Origin: Anaerobiospirillum succiniciproducens DSM 6400
GTDB taxonomy: Bacteria > Pseudomonadota > Gammaproteobacteria > Enterobacterales > Succinivibrionaceae
DNA: 64,000 bases
Assembly: GCF_000482845.1 (NCBI RefSeq)
Contig: NZ_AXWV01000014.1
Location: 28,108 to 92,107 of the forward strand
Reading direction: 5' to 3'
The notes beneath the pieces are model-generated. The model made no database searches. It saw nothing but the letters and a program-made list of their open reading frames with translations, and was not told where the DNA came from. The translations under genes and the position numbers were made by a program. Shown here in pieces: positions 1 to 8,350 of the stretch; position 1 is the first letter of the stretch; the number at the start of each line of letters is the position of its first letter.

Positions 1-260
1 AAAATAACAGATCAAAAACTGCATAAACTTAGTAAGCATGGATGCTAAGGCTGCCTTGTGCTTCATCACACACATCTTGTCTTAATAGATGAGTATCTAG
101 AATCACAAGCCATGATGCAAGATTTTGCGCTCAAACTTGCTGACACGATCAAAAAGACTCGATTAATATGCACAAACTAAAAGTAATGCAACGCCATACA
201 GAGGCTAAGGATAGGAAATAGTGGATATGAAATAGGGTGATAGGGAATATGAAGATAGGA

Positions 261-420
261 TTTTTGGACACAAAAAAACAGCACAGGCCCGCATCGGGGA
301 ATTTTGGGCACAAAAAAAAAACTGGCACAGGCCCGCATCGGGGAATTTTGGACACAAAAAAACCGGCTGAAGCCGGCATCGAGGAATTTTGGGCACAAAA
401 AAACCGGCTGAAGCCGGCTG
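261..420 (-). repeat. Tandem array of terminator-like hairpins behind tRNA-Val
   Basis: About four units of 41-43 bp lie directly downstream of the minus-strand tRNA gene. Read on the minus strand, the two units nearest the tRNA each hold the stem CCGGC-TTCA-GCCGG followed by seven or more T residues, a standard intrinsic terminator. The two distal units keep the T-run and the spacer (GTGYCCAAAATTCC) but have a decayed stem around GCGGGCCTGTGC. The array therefore looks like a terminator that was tandemly duplicated, with distal copies degrading. Confidence 0.8.
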
Positions 421-426
421 CGTGGA

Positions 427-504
427 TGGTGCGCCTTAGTGGACTCGAACCACCGACCCCCACCATGTCAAGGTGATGCTCTAACCAAGCTGAGCTAAAG
501 GCGC
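427..504 (-). tRNA. tRNA-Val (anticodon GAC)
   Basis: Read on the minus strand, a complete cloverleaf can be drawn: acceptor stem GCGCCTT/AAGGCGC, D arm with GCTCAG and GGTTAGAGC, anticodon stem CACCT/GGTG with loop TTGACAT giving anticodon GAC (valine), T arm with GGTTCGAGTCC, discriminator A and an encoded CCA end. It is a single-gene unit with its own promoter about 35 bp upstream and a tandem terminator array immediately downstream. Confidence 0.95.
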
Positions 505-539
505 ATGTTTTAGAACCTAAGTTCAATCAACAGGAGTGC

Positions 540-568
540 ATTATATAGATGAGCATGGTGAGGTGCAA
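540..568 (-). promoter_or_regulatory. Sigma-70 type promoter of tRNA-Val
   Basis: On the minus strand TTGCAC (563-568) and a perfect TATAAT (540-545) are separated by 17 bp. The predicted start near 533 leaves a short 5' leader before the mature tRNA end at 504. Confidence 0.7.
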
Positions 569-715
569 GAGTTTTTTTAAACTTTTTGCAATTGGATGTT
601 AAGGATACGTTTGTCAATTGCTATTCATTTGCTTTACTTTGGCTTGCCGTTGCTGTTTAAAGCGCATAAATCGCTCTATTGTTCTTACCTTATTGATGGC
701 AATCTATGATGGTTT

Positions 716-790
716 TAGAGCATTGATAAAGGCAGTAAGCTATTCAATAGAGCATTGTTAAAGGCTGCACTGCCATGCAGTAGAGCGGGT
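716..790. repeat. Short tandem repeat, period about 32-33 bp
   Basis: The block TAGAGCATTGATAAAGGC recurs as TAGAGCATTGTTAAAGGC 32 bp later and as a truncated TAGAGC 33 bp after that. It sits in the 600-bp spacer between tRNA-Val and thrS. Apart from this array and the thrS leader hairpin nothing recognisable is seen in that spacer. Confidence 0.55.
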
Positions 791-1074
791 ATAAACGTGC
801 GATCTGATGGCTTTCTAGCGTGGCTTATTTTATGGTCAGCTCTTAAGGTCGTCCTTTAGCAAGGTAGGGCGAGGTGGGTATTTGCATTGGTTTTTGAAAT
901 ACGGTGATCTTATTGATTGGAAAACAGGAAAAAATCCACTTTGGTTAAGCGCAAAGGTCAATTGAGGCGTATACTGTACAGTCTGATGGTTCGCACGGGA
1001 TGGCGCTAACGAGTTAGTTTGCGCATGGTTGCGTTCGATCGTTAATGTTTTTGTTTTTCTATTGAGGACCGTAA

Positions 1075-1091
1075 GGTGCATCGTTAGCACC
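1075..1091 (+). promoter_or_regulatory. thrS leader hairpin mimicking the tRNA-Thr anticodon arm
   Basis: GGTGC and GCACC form a 5-bp stem that closes a 7-nt loop, ATCGTTA. The triplet CGT occupies loop positions 3-5, exactly where a threonine CGU anticodon would sit. The hairpin ends 15 nt before the thrS ATG and directly precedes the probable Shine-Dalgarno AGG. In E. coli, ThrRS represses its own translation by binding a leader domain that mimics the tRNA-Thr anticodon arm, so the same role is inferred here. Confidence 0.6.
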
Positions 1092-1106
1092 GTCAGGTTG
1101 TTTAAT

Positions 1107-3056
1107 ATGCCAAAAATTACTCTTCCAAATGGCGCAGTCAAAGAGTTTGATAGCGCAGTCTCAATTGCTGACATTGCTGCCAGCATCGGCCCAGGTTTAG
1201 CTCGTAGCTGTGTTGCTGGTCGTATCGATGGCGTTTTACACGACGCTTGCGACTTAGTAACCGAAGATGCAAAAGTAGAGATTGTTACTCCAAAGGACAA
1301 GGATGGTCTTGAGATCATTCGTCACTCTTGCGCTCACTTATTAGGTCACGCCATCAAGCAGCTGTGGCCTGACACCAAGATGGCTATCGGCCCTGTAGTT
1401 GATAACGGCTTCTACTACGACGTAGATATCGACCGTAAGTTAACTACTGAGGATATGGAAGCTTTAGATGCACGTATGCACGAGCTTGCCAAGACTGACT
1501 ACAAGGTCATCAAGGAAGTAGTTGATTGGCAACGCGCCCACGATGTTTTTGATGAGCGTTCCGAGCCTTACAAGAAGCTCATCTTAGAAGAGAACATCGA
1601 GAAGAGCGATCACCCAGCTTTATATCACCACGAAGAATACACCGACATGTGCCGTGGCCCTCACGTACCACACATGTCTTTCTGCCAGCACTTTAAGCTC
1701 ACTCACTTTGCAGGTGCTTACTGGCGTGGTGATTCTAAGAACAAGATGCTCCAGCGTATCTACGGTACTGCTTGGGCTAGCAAGGAAGAACTTGCTGATT
1801 ACATTAAGAAGCGTGAAGAGGCAGCTAAGCGCGATCACCGCGTATTAGGTAAGAAGCTTGATCTGTTCCACTTCCAACAGGAAGCTCCAGGCTTAGTATT
1901 CTGGCACAACGATGGTTGGACCATTTACCGCCTGATTGAGAACTACATGCGTACTCTCCTCCACAAGTACGGCTATATTGAGGTTAACACTCCTCAGATT
2001 ATGGATCGTGTACTGTGGGAGCGTTCTGGTCACTGGGATAAGTATCAGGAGAACATGTTCACCACCTCTTCTGAGAACCGCGACTACGCTATTAAGCCAA
2101 TGAACTGCCCAGGCGCAATTCAGATTTTCAATAGCCGTACTCGTTCTTATCGTGATCTGCCAATTCGTATGGCTGAGTTTGGTAAGGATCACCGTAATGA
2201 GCCTTCAGGCTCTCTGCACGGTCTTCTGCGTGTACGTGGTTTCGAGCAGGATGACGCTCACGTATTTATTACTGAGGATCAAATTCTTCAGGAAGTTACT
2301 GAGTGCATTAAGTTCGTTTACGAAGTTTATGATAACTTCGGCTTCCACAAGGTTGACGTTAAGCTCTCTACCCGTCCTGAGAAGCGTATTGGCTCTGATG
2401 AGATTTGGGATAAGTCTGAAAAGGACTTAGCTGATGCATTAGTAGCAAACGGTCTTGAGTTTGAACTGCAGCCAGGTGAAGGTGCTTTCTACGGTCCTAA
2501 GATCGAGTTCACCTTACACGACTCTTTAGGTCGTGCATGGCAGTGCGGTACCATTCAGCTCGACTTCTCGCTGCCACAGCGTTTAGATGCCCACTACGTA
2601 GGTGAGGATAACAAGGATCACGTTCCTGTTATGATTCACCGTGCAATGTTAGGTTCTTTAGAGCGCTTCATCGGTATTCTTACCGAAGAATTTGCTGGTG
2701 CATTCCCTGTATGGCTCTCTCCTGTTCAGGCAGTGGTTATGAACATCACTTCTAATCAGGTTGAGTACGTTAAGGAAGTTACTCGCAAGCTTGATGAGGC
2801 TGGCATCCGTGTACGTTCAGACTTACGTAACGACAAGGTTGGCTTCAAGATTCGCGAGCATACCTTAATGCATACCCCTTACATGCTTGTCTGTGGTGAC
2901 AGAGAGGCAGAGAACGGTCAAGTAGCTGTTCGTACAAGAAAGGGTGTTGATTTAGGTGCAATGTCGATTGATGATTTGATCGCAATGATTAAATCTGATA
3001 TCATGTCGCGCAAACTTTTTTCCAAGGCCGATGAAAAGCCTGAGGAAAAGAAGTAG
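1107..3056 (+). CDS. thrS: Threonyl-tRNA synthetase
   Basis: Class II synthetase that charges tRNA-Thr. The 649-residue product begins [14 protein letters not shown], the usual N-terminal TGS domain, so the ATG at 1107 is preferred over an in-frame upstream codon at 1029. Domains in order: TGS (about 1-60), second additional/editing domain with the HxxxH zinc motif in [10 protein letters not shown] (about 70-225), catalytic core with the motif MNCPGAI carrying the zinc cysteine, [13 protein letters not shown], the motif 3 region [11 protein letters not shown], and a C-terminal anticodon-binding domain. It heads the conserved thrS-infC-rpmI-rplT block. A leader hairpin resembling the tRNA-Thr anticodon arm suggests translational autoregulation. 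Family length and motifs are complete. Confidence 0.97.
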   Translation: MPKITLPNGAVKEFDSAVSIADIAASIGPGLARSCVAGRIDGVLHDACDLVTEDAKVEIVTPKDKDGLEIIRHSCAHLLGHAIKQLWPDTKMAIGPVVDNGFYYDVDIDRKLTTEDMEALDARMHELAKTDYKVIKEVVDWQRAHDVFDERSEPYKKLILEENIEKSDHPALYHHEEYTDMCRGPHVPHMSFCQHFKLTHFAGAYWRGDSKNKMLQRIYGTAWASKEELADYIKKREEAAKRDHRVLGKKLDLFHFQQEAPGLVFWHNDGWTIYRLIENYMRTLLHKYGYIEVNTPQIMDRVLWERSGHWDKYQENMFTTSSENRDYAIKPMNCPGAIQIFNSRTRSYRDLPIRMAEFGKDHRNEPSGSLHGLLRVRGFEQDDAHVFITEDQILQEVTECIKFVYEVYDNFGFHKVDVKLSTRPEKRIGSDEIWDKSEKDLADALVANGLEFELQPGEGAFYGPKIEFTLHDSLGRAWQCGTIQLDFSLPQRLDAHYVGEDNKDHVPVMIHRAMLGSLERFIGILTEEFAGAFPVWLSPVQAVVMNITSNQVEYVKEVTRKLDEAGIRVRSDLRNDKVGFKIREHTLMHTPYMLVCGDREAENGQVAVRTRKGVDLGAMSIDDLIAMIKSDIMSRKLFSKADEKPEEKK

Positions 3057-3097
3057 CAAATAGCTGCATCAAGTCGCGTAAACATGGCTTTGATGTA

Positions 3098-3140
3098 ACA
3101 AAAGAGCACTGAAAGTAAATATCCTTTTATGCTCTTTTGT
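3098..3140 (+). terminator. Terminator-like hairpin between thrS and infC
   Basis: ACAAAAGAGCA (3098-3108) pairs with TGCTCTTTTGT (3130-3140) in an 11-bp stem with a 21-nt loop. The descending arm carries TTTTGTTAT. It may terminate or attenuate read-through from thrS or protect the mRNA end. The A/T-rich stem makes it a weak terminator. Confidence 0.45.
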
Positions 3141-3206
3141 TATGTGTCAGGCTCAACACATGTATGCAGCCTGATCAGTGATCTTTTTGGATAGTAGGAG
3201 TCTGCT

Positions 3207-3749
3207 ATAAATAGCGCAAGAAAGACCGGTAGGCCACAGCCTAAGAACCGGGTAAATGGTGATATCAGATGCCGTGAAGTGCGTCTGCTTGGTCAGGATA
3301 ACGAAGCAATTGGCGTTATGCCTACCGTAGAAGCTCTACGTTTAGCTCGTGAAGCTAATGTGGATCTTGTAGAAATCAGTCCTAATGCTGATCCGCCAGT
3401 TTGTCGCTTGATTGAGTATGGCAAGTACCTCTACGAAAAGAGCAAGGATCAGAAAAAGAAGAAGCAAAAGGTAGTTCAGATTAAGGAAATCAAATTCCGT
3501 CCTGCTACCGATGAAGGCGACTATCAGGTTAAACTACGCAACCTGGTCCGCTTCTTAGAAGAGGGCAACAAGGCTAAGGTGACCTTACGCTTCCGTGGAC
3601 GCGAAATGGCTCACCAACACTTAGGTATTGAAGTCCTCAAGCGCGTAGAGCACGATCTATGCGAACAAATGGGTTTAGCTACAGTTGAAAGCGCCTCACG
3701 TGTTGAGGGTCGTCAGGCAACTATGGTTTTAGCCCCTAAAAAGAAATAA
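3207..3749 (+). CDS. infC: Translation initiation factor IF-3 (AUA start)
   Basis: IF-3 binds the 30S subunit and rejects non-canonical initiation codons and mismatched initiator tRNA. Homology extends upstream of the first GTG (3279): in-frame residues [20 protein letters not shown] align with the conserved IF-3 N-terminus. The frame has a stop at 3195, and the only position giving the family length of 180 residues is ATA at 3207, preceded by AGGAG (3196-3200) six bases upstream. Conserved blocks include [22 protein letters not shown], the lysine-rich linker, IKEIKFRP and [11 protein letters not shown]. coli infC uses AUU so that IF-3 represses its own synthesis; an AUA start fits the same control. 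The gene is followed by rpmI after 121 bp. Confidence 0.93.
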   Translation: MNSARKTGRPQPKNRVNGDIRCREVRLLGQDNEAIGVMPTVEALRLAREANVDLVEISPNADPPVCRLIEYGKYLYEKSKDQKKKKQKVVQIKEIKFRPATDEGDYQVKLRNLVRFLEEGNKAKVTLRFRGREMAHQHLGIEVLKRVEHDLCEQMGLATVESASRVEGRQATMVLAPKKK

Positions 3750-3790
3750 GGATTTTAAGGGACTACAAGCCTCACGTTCAGTTCCATAAA

Positions 3791-3817
3791 GCAGCCACTG
3801 ACTAGTTTAGTGGCAGC
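3791..3817 (+). promoter_or_regulatory. Hairpin in the infC-rpmI spacer
   Basis: GC-A-GCCACT and AGTGGC-A-GC form an 8-bp stem with one A/A mismatch and a 9-nt loop. It lies about 55 nt upstream of rpmI. In E. coli L20 represses rpmI-rplT through structured mRNA in this region; whether this hairpin is part of such a site is inference. Confidence 0.35.
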
Positions 3818-3870
3818 TACTGACATGAGCTCCTTACTATCTTCATCATAACAATGCGGAGTTATAAATA

Positions 3871-4083
3871 ATGGCTGGAAAAGTCAAGGTCAAGATGAAG
3901 ACCGACCGTGGCGTTGCAAAGCGCTTCAAGAAGACCGGCAGCGGTCACTTCAAGTGCCGTCACCAGAACTTACGTCACATCCTCACCAAGAAGAGCCGTA
4001 AGCGTAAGCGTTCATTACGTGCTATGAACATCGTTCATAATTCAAATGTACGCGCAATTATGCGTCAGTTACCTTACGCCTAA
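3871..4083 (+). CDS. rpmI: 50S ribosomal protein L35
   Basis: Small basic ribosomal protein of 70 residues (family about 65), with the typical start [14 protein letters not shown], the core [11 protein letters not shown] and [12 protein letters not shown], and a tail ending RQLPYA. The ATG at 3871 has GGAG nine bases upstream. It lies 18 bp before rplT and is almost certainly co-transcribed with infC and rplT. The C-terminal few residues extend slightly beyond the E. coli protein. Confidence 0.96.
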   Translation: MAGKVKVKMKTDRGVAKRFKKTGSGHFKCRHQNLRHILTKKSRKRKRSLRAMNIVHNSNVRAIMRQLPYA

Positions 4084-4101
4084 TCTTTGGAGGATATCTA
4101 A

Positions 4102-4461
4102 ATGGCAAGAGTTAAGCGCGGTGTTACCGCACGTGCCCGTCACAAGAAGGTTTTAAAGGCAGCTAAGGGTTACTACGGTGCACGTTCCCGTACCTACCGT
4201 GTTGCCGTCCAGGCCGTTACCAAGGCTGGTCAGTACGCATACCGCGATCGTCGTCAGAAGAAGCGTCAGTTCCGCGCTCTGTGGATCGTTCGTATCAATG
4301 CTGCTGCTCGTCAGTACGGCTTAAGCTACAGCAAGTTCATGAACGGTTTAAAGAAGGCCAACATCGAGATCGACCGTAAGGTTCTCTCCGAGCTCGCTAT
4401 CAACGAGAAGGCCGCATTCGAGACCATCGCTAACCAGGCTCGTGCTGCTTTAGGTCTGTAA
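4102..4461 (+). CDS. rplT: 50S ribosomal protein L20
   Basis: Basic protein of 119 residues that binds 23S rRNA and is needed for early 50S assembly. In enterobacteria it is also the translational repressor of the rpmI-rplT mRNA. The N-terminal segment [16 protein letters not shown], the long basic helix with [14 protein letters not shown], and the globular part ending NQARAALGL are all typical. GGAGG lies 8 bases before the ATG. The operon ends 30 bp later at a strong terminator. Confidence 0.97.
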   Translation: MARVKRGVTARARHKKVLKAAKGYYGARSRTYRVAVQAVTKAGQYAYRDRRQKKRQFRALWIVRINAAARQYGLSYSKFMNGLKKANIEIDRKVLSELAINEKAAFETIANQARAALGL

Positions 4462-4491
4462 TCAGATTTAAAACAGCCACTTAGGTTGCAA

Positions 4492-4527
4492 AGAGGGGCC
4501 ATAGCTCACGCTATGTCCCCTTTTTTA
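4492..4527 (+). terminator. Intrinsic terminator of the thrS-rplT block
   Basis: AGGGGCCATAGC and GCTATGTCCCCT pair around loop TCAC and are followed by a run of T. It stands about 30 bp after the rplT stop codon. Confidence 0.85.
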
Positions 4528-4743
4528 TGCCCCAAAATCTATAGCACTTCACGCTGCAACTGCAGCAAACTCCCATCAAACGGACAAAAGGCCAGCATCT
4601 TGCCCACGTCCTTTTAACCCCTTCATCACTCATCCTCAAGCAGTCATATCTTTTAAGAAGCCACTAGAGCTTTGCAATCTCATGCACCTCTAAGCCTACA
4701 TCTACTAAGGTTAATAATGTCTGCGCAGTGCATGCTGCTTCTA

Positions 4744-4815
4744 GAGCAAGAGCAAGAGCAAGAGCAAGAGCAAGAGCAAGAGCAAGAGCAAGAGCAAGAG
4801 CAAGAGCAAGAGCAA
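4744..4815. repeat. Hexanucleotide microsatellite (GAGCAA)12
   Basis: Twelve uninterrupted copies of GAGCAA fill 72 bp in the spacer between the convergent rplT and gltA genes. A reading frame through it would encode a Cys-Ser dipeptide run on the minus strand, but there is no ribosome-binding site or family support for such a protein. Length variation by slippage is likely. Confidence 0.95.
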
Positions 4816-4919
4816 TAGCTATGTTTATTTAGGCCCGTATCGCATCGCAAGCCATAGAGGTAGTAGCCTGTTTTAGGGGTGAGCGACGTATATGGTTCTT
4901 GAAGGGTGTATTCAAAATG

Positions 4920-4948
4920 CAAAAGCCCACGACTATGCGTGGGCTTTG
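4920..4948 (-). terminator. Intrinsic terminator of gltA
   Basis: AAAGCCCACG and CGTGGGCTTT pair around a 6-nt loop. On the minus strand the stem is followed by TTTTGCATTTT. It lies about 75 bp downstream of the gltA stop codon. Confidence 0.75.
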
Positions 4949-5021
4949 ATTAAACTATGTGCACTGAAAGCTAGTTAGAGATGTTTTGCTAGCTTAGGTA
5001 GCAAGTGGTTTGAGCTTGGGT

Positions 5022-6338
5022 TTAGCGCTCGTCCATGGCGATAACATGGCGCTCTGGAGCACCGATGTAAATCTGACGAGGACGACCGATACGGCTCTCT
5101 TCCATGTTCTGCATTTCGTTCCAGTGAGAAATCCAACCAATGGTACGTGACAGAGCAAAGATAACGGTAAACATAGAAACAGGAATACCGATAGCCTTGA
5201 GGATGATGCCTGAGTAGAAGTCAACGTTAGGGTAGAGGTTACGCTTAACGAAGTATTCATCACTCAGAGCAATCTGCTCAAGCTCAGTTGCAACCTTTAA
5301 CAGTGGGTCATCAACAATCTTCAGCTCTTGTAAAACCTCATGGCAGGTCTCACGCATTACTAATGCACGTGGATCATAGGTCTTATAGACGCGGTGACCA
5401 AAGCCAGAGAGTCTGAATGGATCGTTCTTATCCTTAGCACGCTTAATGAACTCAGGAATACGCTCTACAGTACCGATCTGCTCAAGCATACGCAGACAGG
5501 CCTCGTTAGCACCACCGTGCGCTGGACCCCATAAGGAGGCAATACCAGCAGCGATACAGGCATATGGGTTAGCACCAGATGAACCTGCTAAACGTACAGA
5601 AGAGGTAGAGGCGTTCTGCTCGTGATCGGCGTGCAGAGTAAAGATACGATCAAGTGCTCTTTCGATTACAGGGTTTATCTCGTACTTCTCACATGGAGTT
5701 GCAAACATCATGTGCAGGAAGTTACCAGCGTAACTTAAGTCGTTACGTGGGTAGATGAATGGGTGACCGATAGAGTACTTATAAGCCATGGCAGCTAAGG
5801 TTGGGATCTTAGCAATCAGGCGAATTGCGGTAGCTTCACGGTGCTCAGGATCGTAAATGTCGAGGTTACCGTGATAGAAGGCAGACAGAGCGCCAGCGAT
5901 ACCACATAAAACAGCCATTGGGTGAGAGTCACGACGGAAAGCCTTGAACAGGGAAGAAATCTGCTCATGGATTAAGGTGTGGTGCTGAACTTTGTACTTC
6001 CAATCGTCGTATTCACGCTTGCTTGGCATCTCACCTTTGTACAGTAAGTGACAAACCTGAAGGAAGTCAGCCTTTCTAGCTAAGTCAGCAATTGGGTAAC
6101 CACGATAGAGCAGTACACCTTTCTTACCGTCAATGAAAGTAATTCTGGAACTGCAAGCAGCAGTGGAGACAAAACCAGGGTCGTAAGTGAAGTAACCTTG
6201 CTTACCTAATTCGCGGATATCAATGCATTCGGGTCCTTCAGTGCCTCGTAACATAGGCAGCTGAATAGGATCATGTCCTGGGATATTTAAGATTGCTACT
6301 TTATCTAGGACGGTAATGTCTTGCATGACGTCGCTCAT
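5022..6338 (-). CDS. gltA: Citrate synthase
   Basis: Condenses acetyl-CoA and oxaloacetate to citrate. The product has 438 residues, close to E. coli GltA (427), and belongs to the hexameric type II group. The first catalytic histidine lies in [10 protein letters not shown], the second in GFGHRVYK, and the aspartate in the following segment ([12 protein letters not shown]). The ATG at 6338 is chosen because AAGGAG lies 7 bases upstream; an in-frame TTG at 6374 adds 12 residues without support. The gene is monocistronic, convergent with rplT, with its own terminator. Its upstream region is a 790-bp spacer shared with purU. Confidence 0.96.
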   Translation of the reverse strand: MSDVMQDITVLDKVAILNIPGHDPIQLPMLRGTEGPECIDIRELGKQGYFTYDPGFVSTAACSSRITFIDGKKGVLLYRGYPIADLARKADFLQVCHLLYKGEMPSKREYDDWKYKVQHHTLIHEQISSLFKAFRRDSHPMAVLCGIAGALSAFYHGNLDIYDPEHREATAIRLIAKIPTLAAMAYKYSIGHPFIYPRNDLSYAGNFLHMMFATPCEKYEINPVIERALDRIFTLHADHEQNASTSSVRLAGSSGANPYACIAAGIASLWGPAHGGANEACLRMLEQIGTVERIPEFIKRAKDKNDPFRLSGFGHRVYKTYDPRALVMRETCHEVLQELKIVDDPLLKVATELEQIALSDEYFVKRNLYPNVDFYSGIILKAIGIPVSMFTVIFALSRTIGWISHWNEMQNMEESRIGRPRQIYIGAPERHVIAMDER

Positions 6339-7125
6339 AGAATGCTCCTTTGCAAATAATTGCAGATTGACCAAAAAGAATATAACCGTTGATCAAACAA
6401 ATGTGCTGTTTTTACTCAAAATGAACGTTTGTAGTGCAAGTGCTATATTCATCGCATTCTATGGTGCAATGGTGGGGCAAAAGTGCCCAAAAGTGCCGTA
6501 AACTTAGGTTTTATTTTGGTGCAGATATCGCGCCATAGCTCAAATATTTGTGTAAATTTGCCGACAAACTGATCCAAAAATGTGCATAATTAGCCTATGC
6601 AAACTAGCTTGTCACTACGTGTTTTGGCGATCTTTTGTCTTTTTTAGCTACCTGTATTGTCACTAAAGGATGTAAGAGGATGCTAATCAAAAGATAGAAC
6701 ACACTCGACATTCAAGCTTATTAATTGCTATACAGAGCTGAAATATGCAATTTAGCCACGTATGACCTAATGAAATGGATCACGATTGAGCAGCATATAG
6801 AAAATTTCCATCATGTATAAAAGCAGGCTCTGCTTTCTGGTAATATCAAAAGCTTAACATCAGATCTGATAGCTAAGTGGTGTCATTTTAGAGCCTGATC
6901 TTGCTATGAGCAGATAGCTCTTTTATCTACTTGCTGCCTATTAAGATCTAATTTGCATGTGCTTTTTCGCTTAGCTCTGTGGCAACAGCTAGGCGGTTAA
7001 ATAAGTACATTAATTCAATCTCACTCCTAGACATACGAACAGATAATCCTAATTAGTTGTAGCGTACATTTATATCCAATGGCTCTTTAAGTGTTCGTTT
7101 TGTACATTAGGAATACTGTTAGGAG
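6339..7125. other. Divergent spacer between gltA and purU
   Basis: AT-rich spacer holding the promoters of two divergent genes. A TTGATCAA palindrome and TATATT-like hexamers occur near the gltA side, but no promoter can be assigned with confidence. No gene, tRNA or recognisable riboswitch is seen. Confidence 0.4.
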
Positions 7126-8037
7126 ATGGGAATTGGGGATATGAACGATCCAGCGCTGGATTCCTGCAAGTCAGGTTCCGCAGGTATAGAAATGCAACAG
7201 AAGATTTTATTAACTGAGTGTACAGACGAAACTGGTTTGATTGCTAAGGTGTCAGCTACCTGTTTCGAGTTTGGCCTGAACATCATTCGTCAAGATGAGT
7301 TTGCCAGTGAAGACAATCGCTTCTTCATGCGTACTGTGCTTGAGGGTGACTTTAGCAAGAATCACGAGAGCAAGTTCTTACGTTGTGTTAGTGCAAAGCT
7401 GCCAGATGATGCTGTAGTCCGTTTAAAGGACAAAGGTACGCTCCCACGTATCGCTGTATTAGTTACCAAGGAAGCACACTGCCTTGGTGATCTGCTCATT
7501 AAGAGCTACTCAGGTTCTCTGCATGCTGAGATCGTGATGGTAGCTGGTAACTACCCAGACTTAGGTGACTTAGTTGCCAAGTTCAATATCCCTTATCACG
7601 TAGTTTCCCATGACGGTATCTCACGTGATGAGCAAGAAGAGCGCATGATGAAGGTTATTGATGAGTACGATGTTGACTACATCATCCTTGCTAAGTACAT
7701 GCGTATCCTTTCACCTAAGATGGTTGCTCACTATCCTTTAGGTAAGCTCATCAACATTCACCACTCATTCTTACCAGCATTCATTGGTGCAAAACCTTAC
7801 AAACAGGCCTACGATCGTGGCGTTAAGATCATCGGTGCTACCGCTCACTTTGTAACTGACAATCTCGATGAAGGCCCAATCATTCAGCAGGACGTTATTA
7901 AGGTTAACCACCGCTATAGTGCTGAGGACATGGCTAAGGCTGGTCGTGACGTTGAGCGTATCGTGCTCGTACGTGCCTTAAATAAGGTTTTTGATAACAA
8001 GGTATTCATCCACGGCAATAAGACCATTGTGTTCTAA
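7126..8037 (+). CDS. purU: Formyltetrahydrofolate deformylase
   Basis: Hydrolyses 10-formyl-THF to formate and THF, supplying formate for PurT and balancing one-carbon pools. The N-terminal ACT domain begins near LLTECTDETGLIAKVSA. The C-terminal formyltransferase fold contains KYMRILSP, the catalytic block INIHHSFLPAFIGAKPY, HFVTDNLDEGPI and AGRDVE. The start is uncertain. ATG 7126 directly abuts AGGAG with no spacing, ATG 7141 is 15 bases from it, and ATG 7192 (MQQKILL) gives 281 residues, matching the E. coli length of 280. It is monocistronic with a hairpin about 45 bp downstream. Confidence 0.95.
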   Translation: MGIGDMNDPALDSCKSGSAGIEMQQKILLTECTDETGLIAKVSATCFEFGLNIIRQDEFASEDNRFFMRTVLEGDFSKNHESKFLRCVSAKLPDDAVVRLKDKGTLPRIAVLVTKEAHCLGDLLIKSYSGSLHAEIVMVAGNYPDLGDLVAKFNIPYHVVSHDGISRDEQEERMMKVIDEYDVDYIILAKYMRILSPKMVAHYPLGKLINIHHSFLPAFIGAKPYKQAYDRGVKIIGATAHFVTDNLDEGPIIQQDVIKVNHRYSAEDMAKAGRDVERIVLVRALNKVFDNKVFIHGNKTIVF

Positions 8038-8081
8038 TCGCTAATGATCTTTTGCTAAGTTTTACACCTTGTAAACACAAC

Positions 8082-8115
8082 AAAGCCCCACTAACAGCAA
8101 TGTTTGTGGGGCTTT
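8082..8115 (+). terminator. Hairpin terminator after purU
   Basis: AAAGCCCCAC and GTGGGGCTTT form a 10-bp stem with a 14-nt loop. The T-run is short, but the stem is strong and lies 45 bp after the stop codon. Confidence 0.65.
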
Positions 8116-8129
8116 GTGCATTCTACAGC

Positions 8130-8350
8130 TAGCGATCTTATCCTTGTGCCATGATCTTGTGAGAGCCTTTAATGGCAGTTCTAGATAGGCCATGATCTTG
8201 CGTACACCATCGATGGCTGCTCTCGATAGTGCCGTGATCTTGCCTACACCATCGATGGCTGCTCTCGATAGTGCCGTGATCTTGCTAGGCACCATCGATG
8301 ATTGTATTTAGCTTGGTGGCGTGATCTTGTTAGATGCCCTTAAGATCAGG
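8130..8350. repeat. GATC-containing tandem array, period 42 bp
   Basis: Between the convergent ends of purU and the next gene, TGATCTTG recurs near 8151, 8192, 8234, 8276 and 8320, i.e. every 41-44 bp. The two central units are nearly identical and carry GCCGTGATCT at 8231 and 8273 plus ACCATCGATGGCTGC. The last unit overlaps the stop codon of the minus-strand gene at 8330-8332. The same GCCGTGATCT core occurs in the arrays near 22.4 and 44.5 kb. Confidence 0.85.

Noticed and set aside
3279..3749. infC starting at GTG 3279
   Set aside because: This would remove the conserved N-terminal 24 residues of IF-3 and has no ribosome-binding site at the right distance.
4680..4922. Open frame on the minus strand with a long Cys-Ser repeat
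   Set aside because: It is only the translation of the GAGCAA hexamer tract; no ribosome-binding site, and codon content is that of the repeat.
8062..8295. 77-codon minus-strand frame across the 8.2-kb array
   Set aside because: A 42-bp period is a multiple of three, so the repeat stays open by itself (repeating ALSRAAIDGV); no start signals.
8130..8350. CRISPR array
   Set aside because: The units are contiguous repeats without unique spacers, and no cas genes are nearby. The same holds for the arrays at 22.4 and 44.5 kb.
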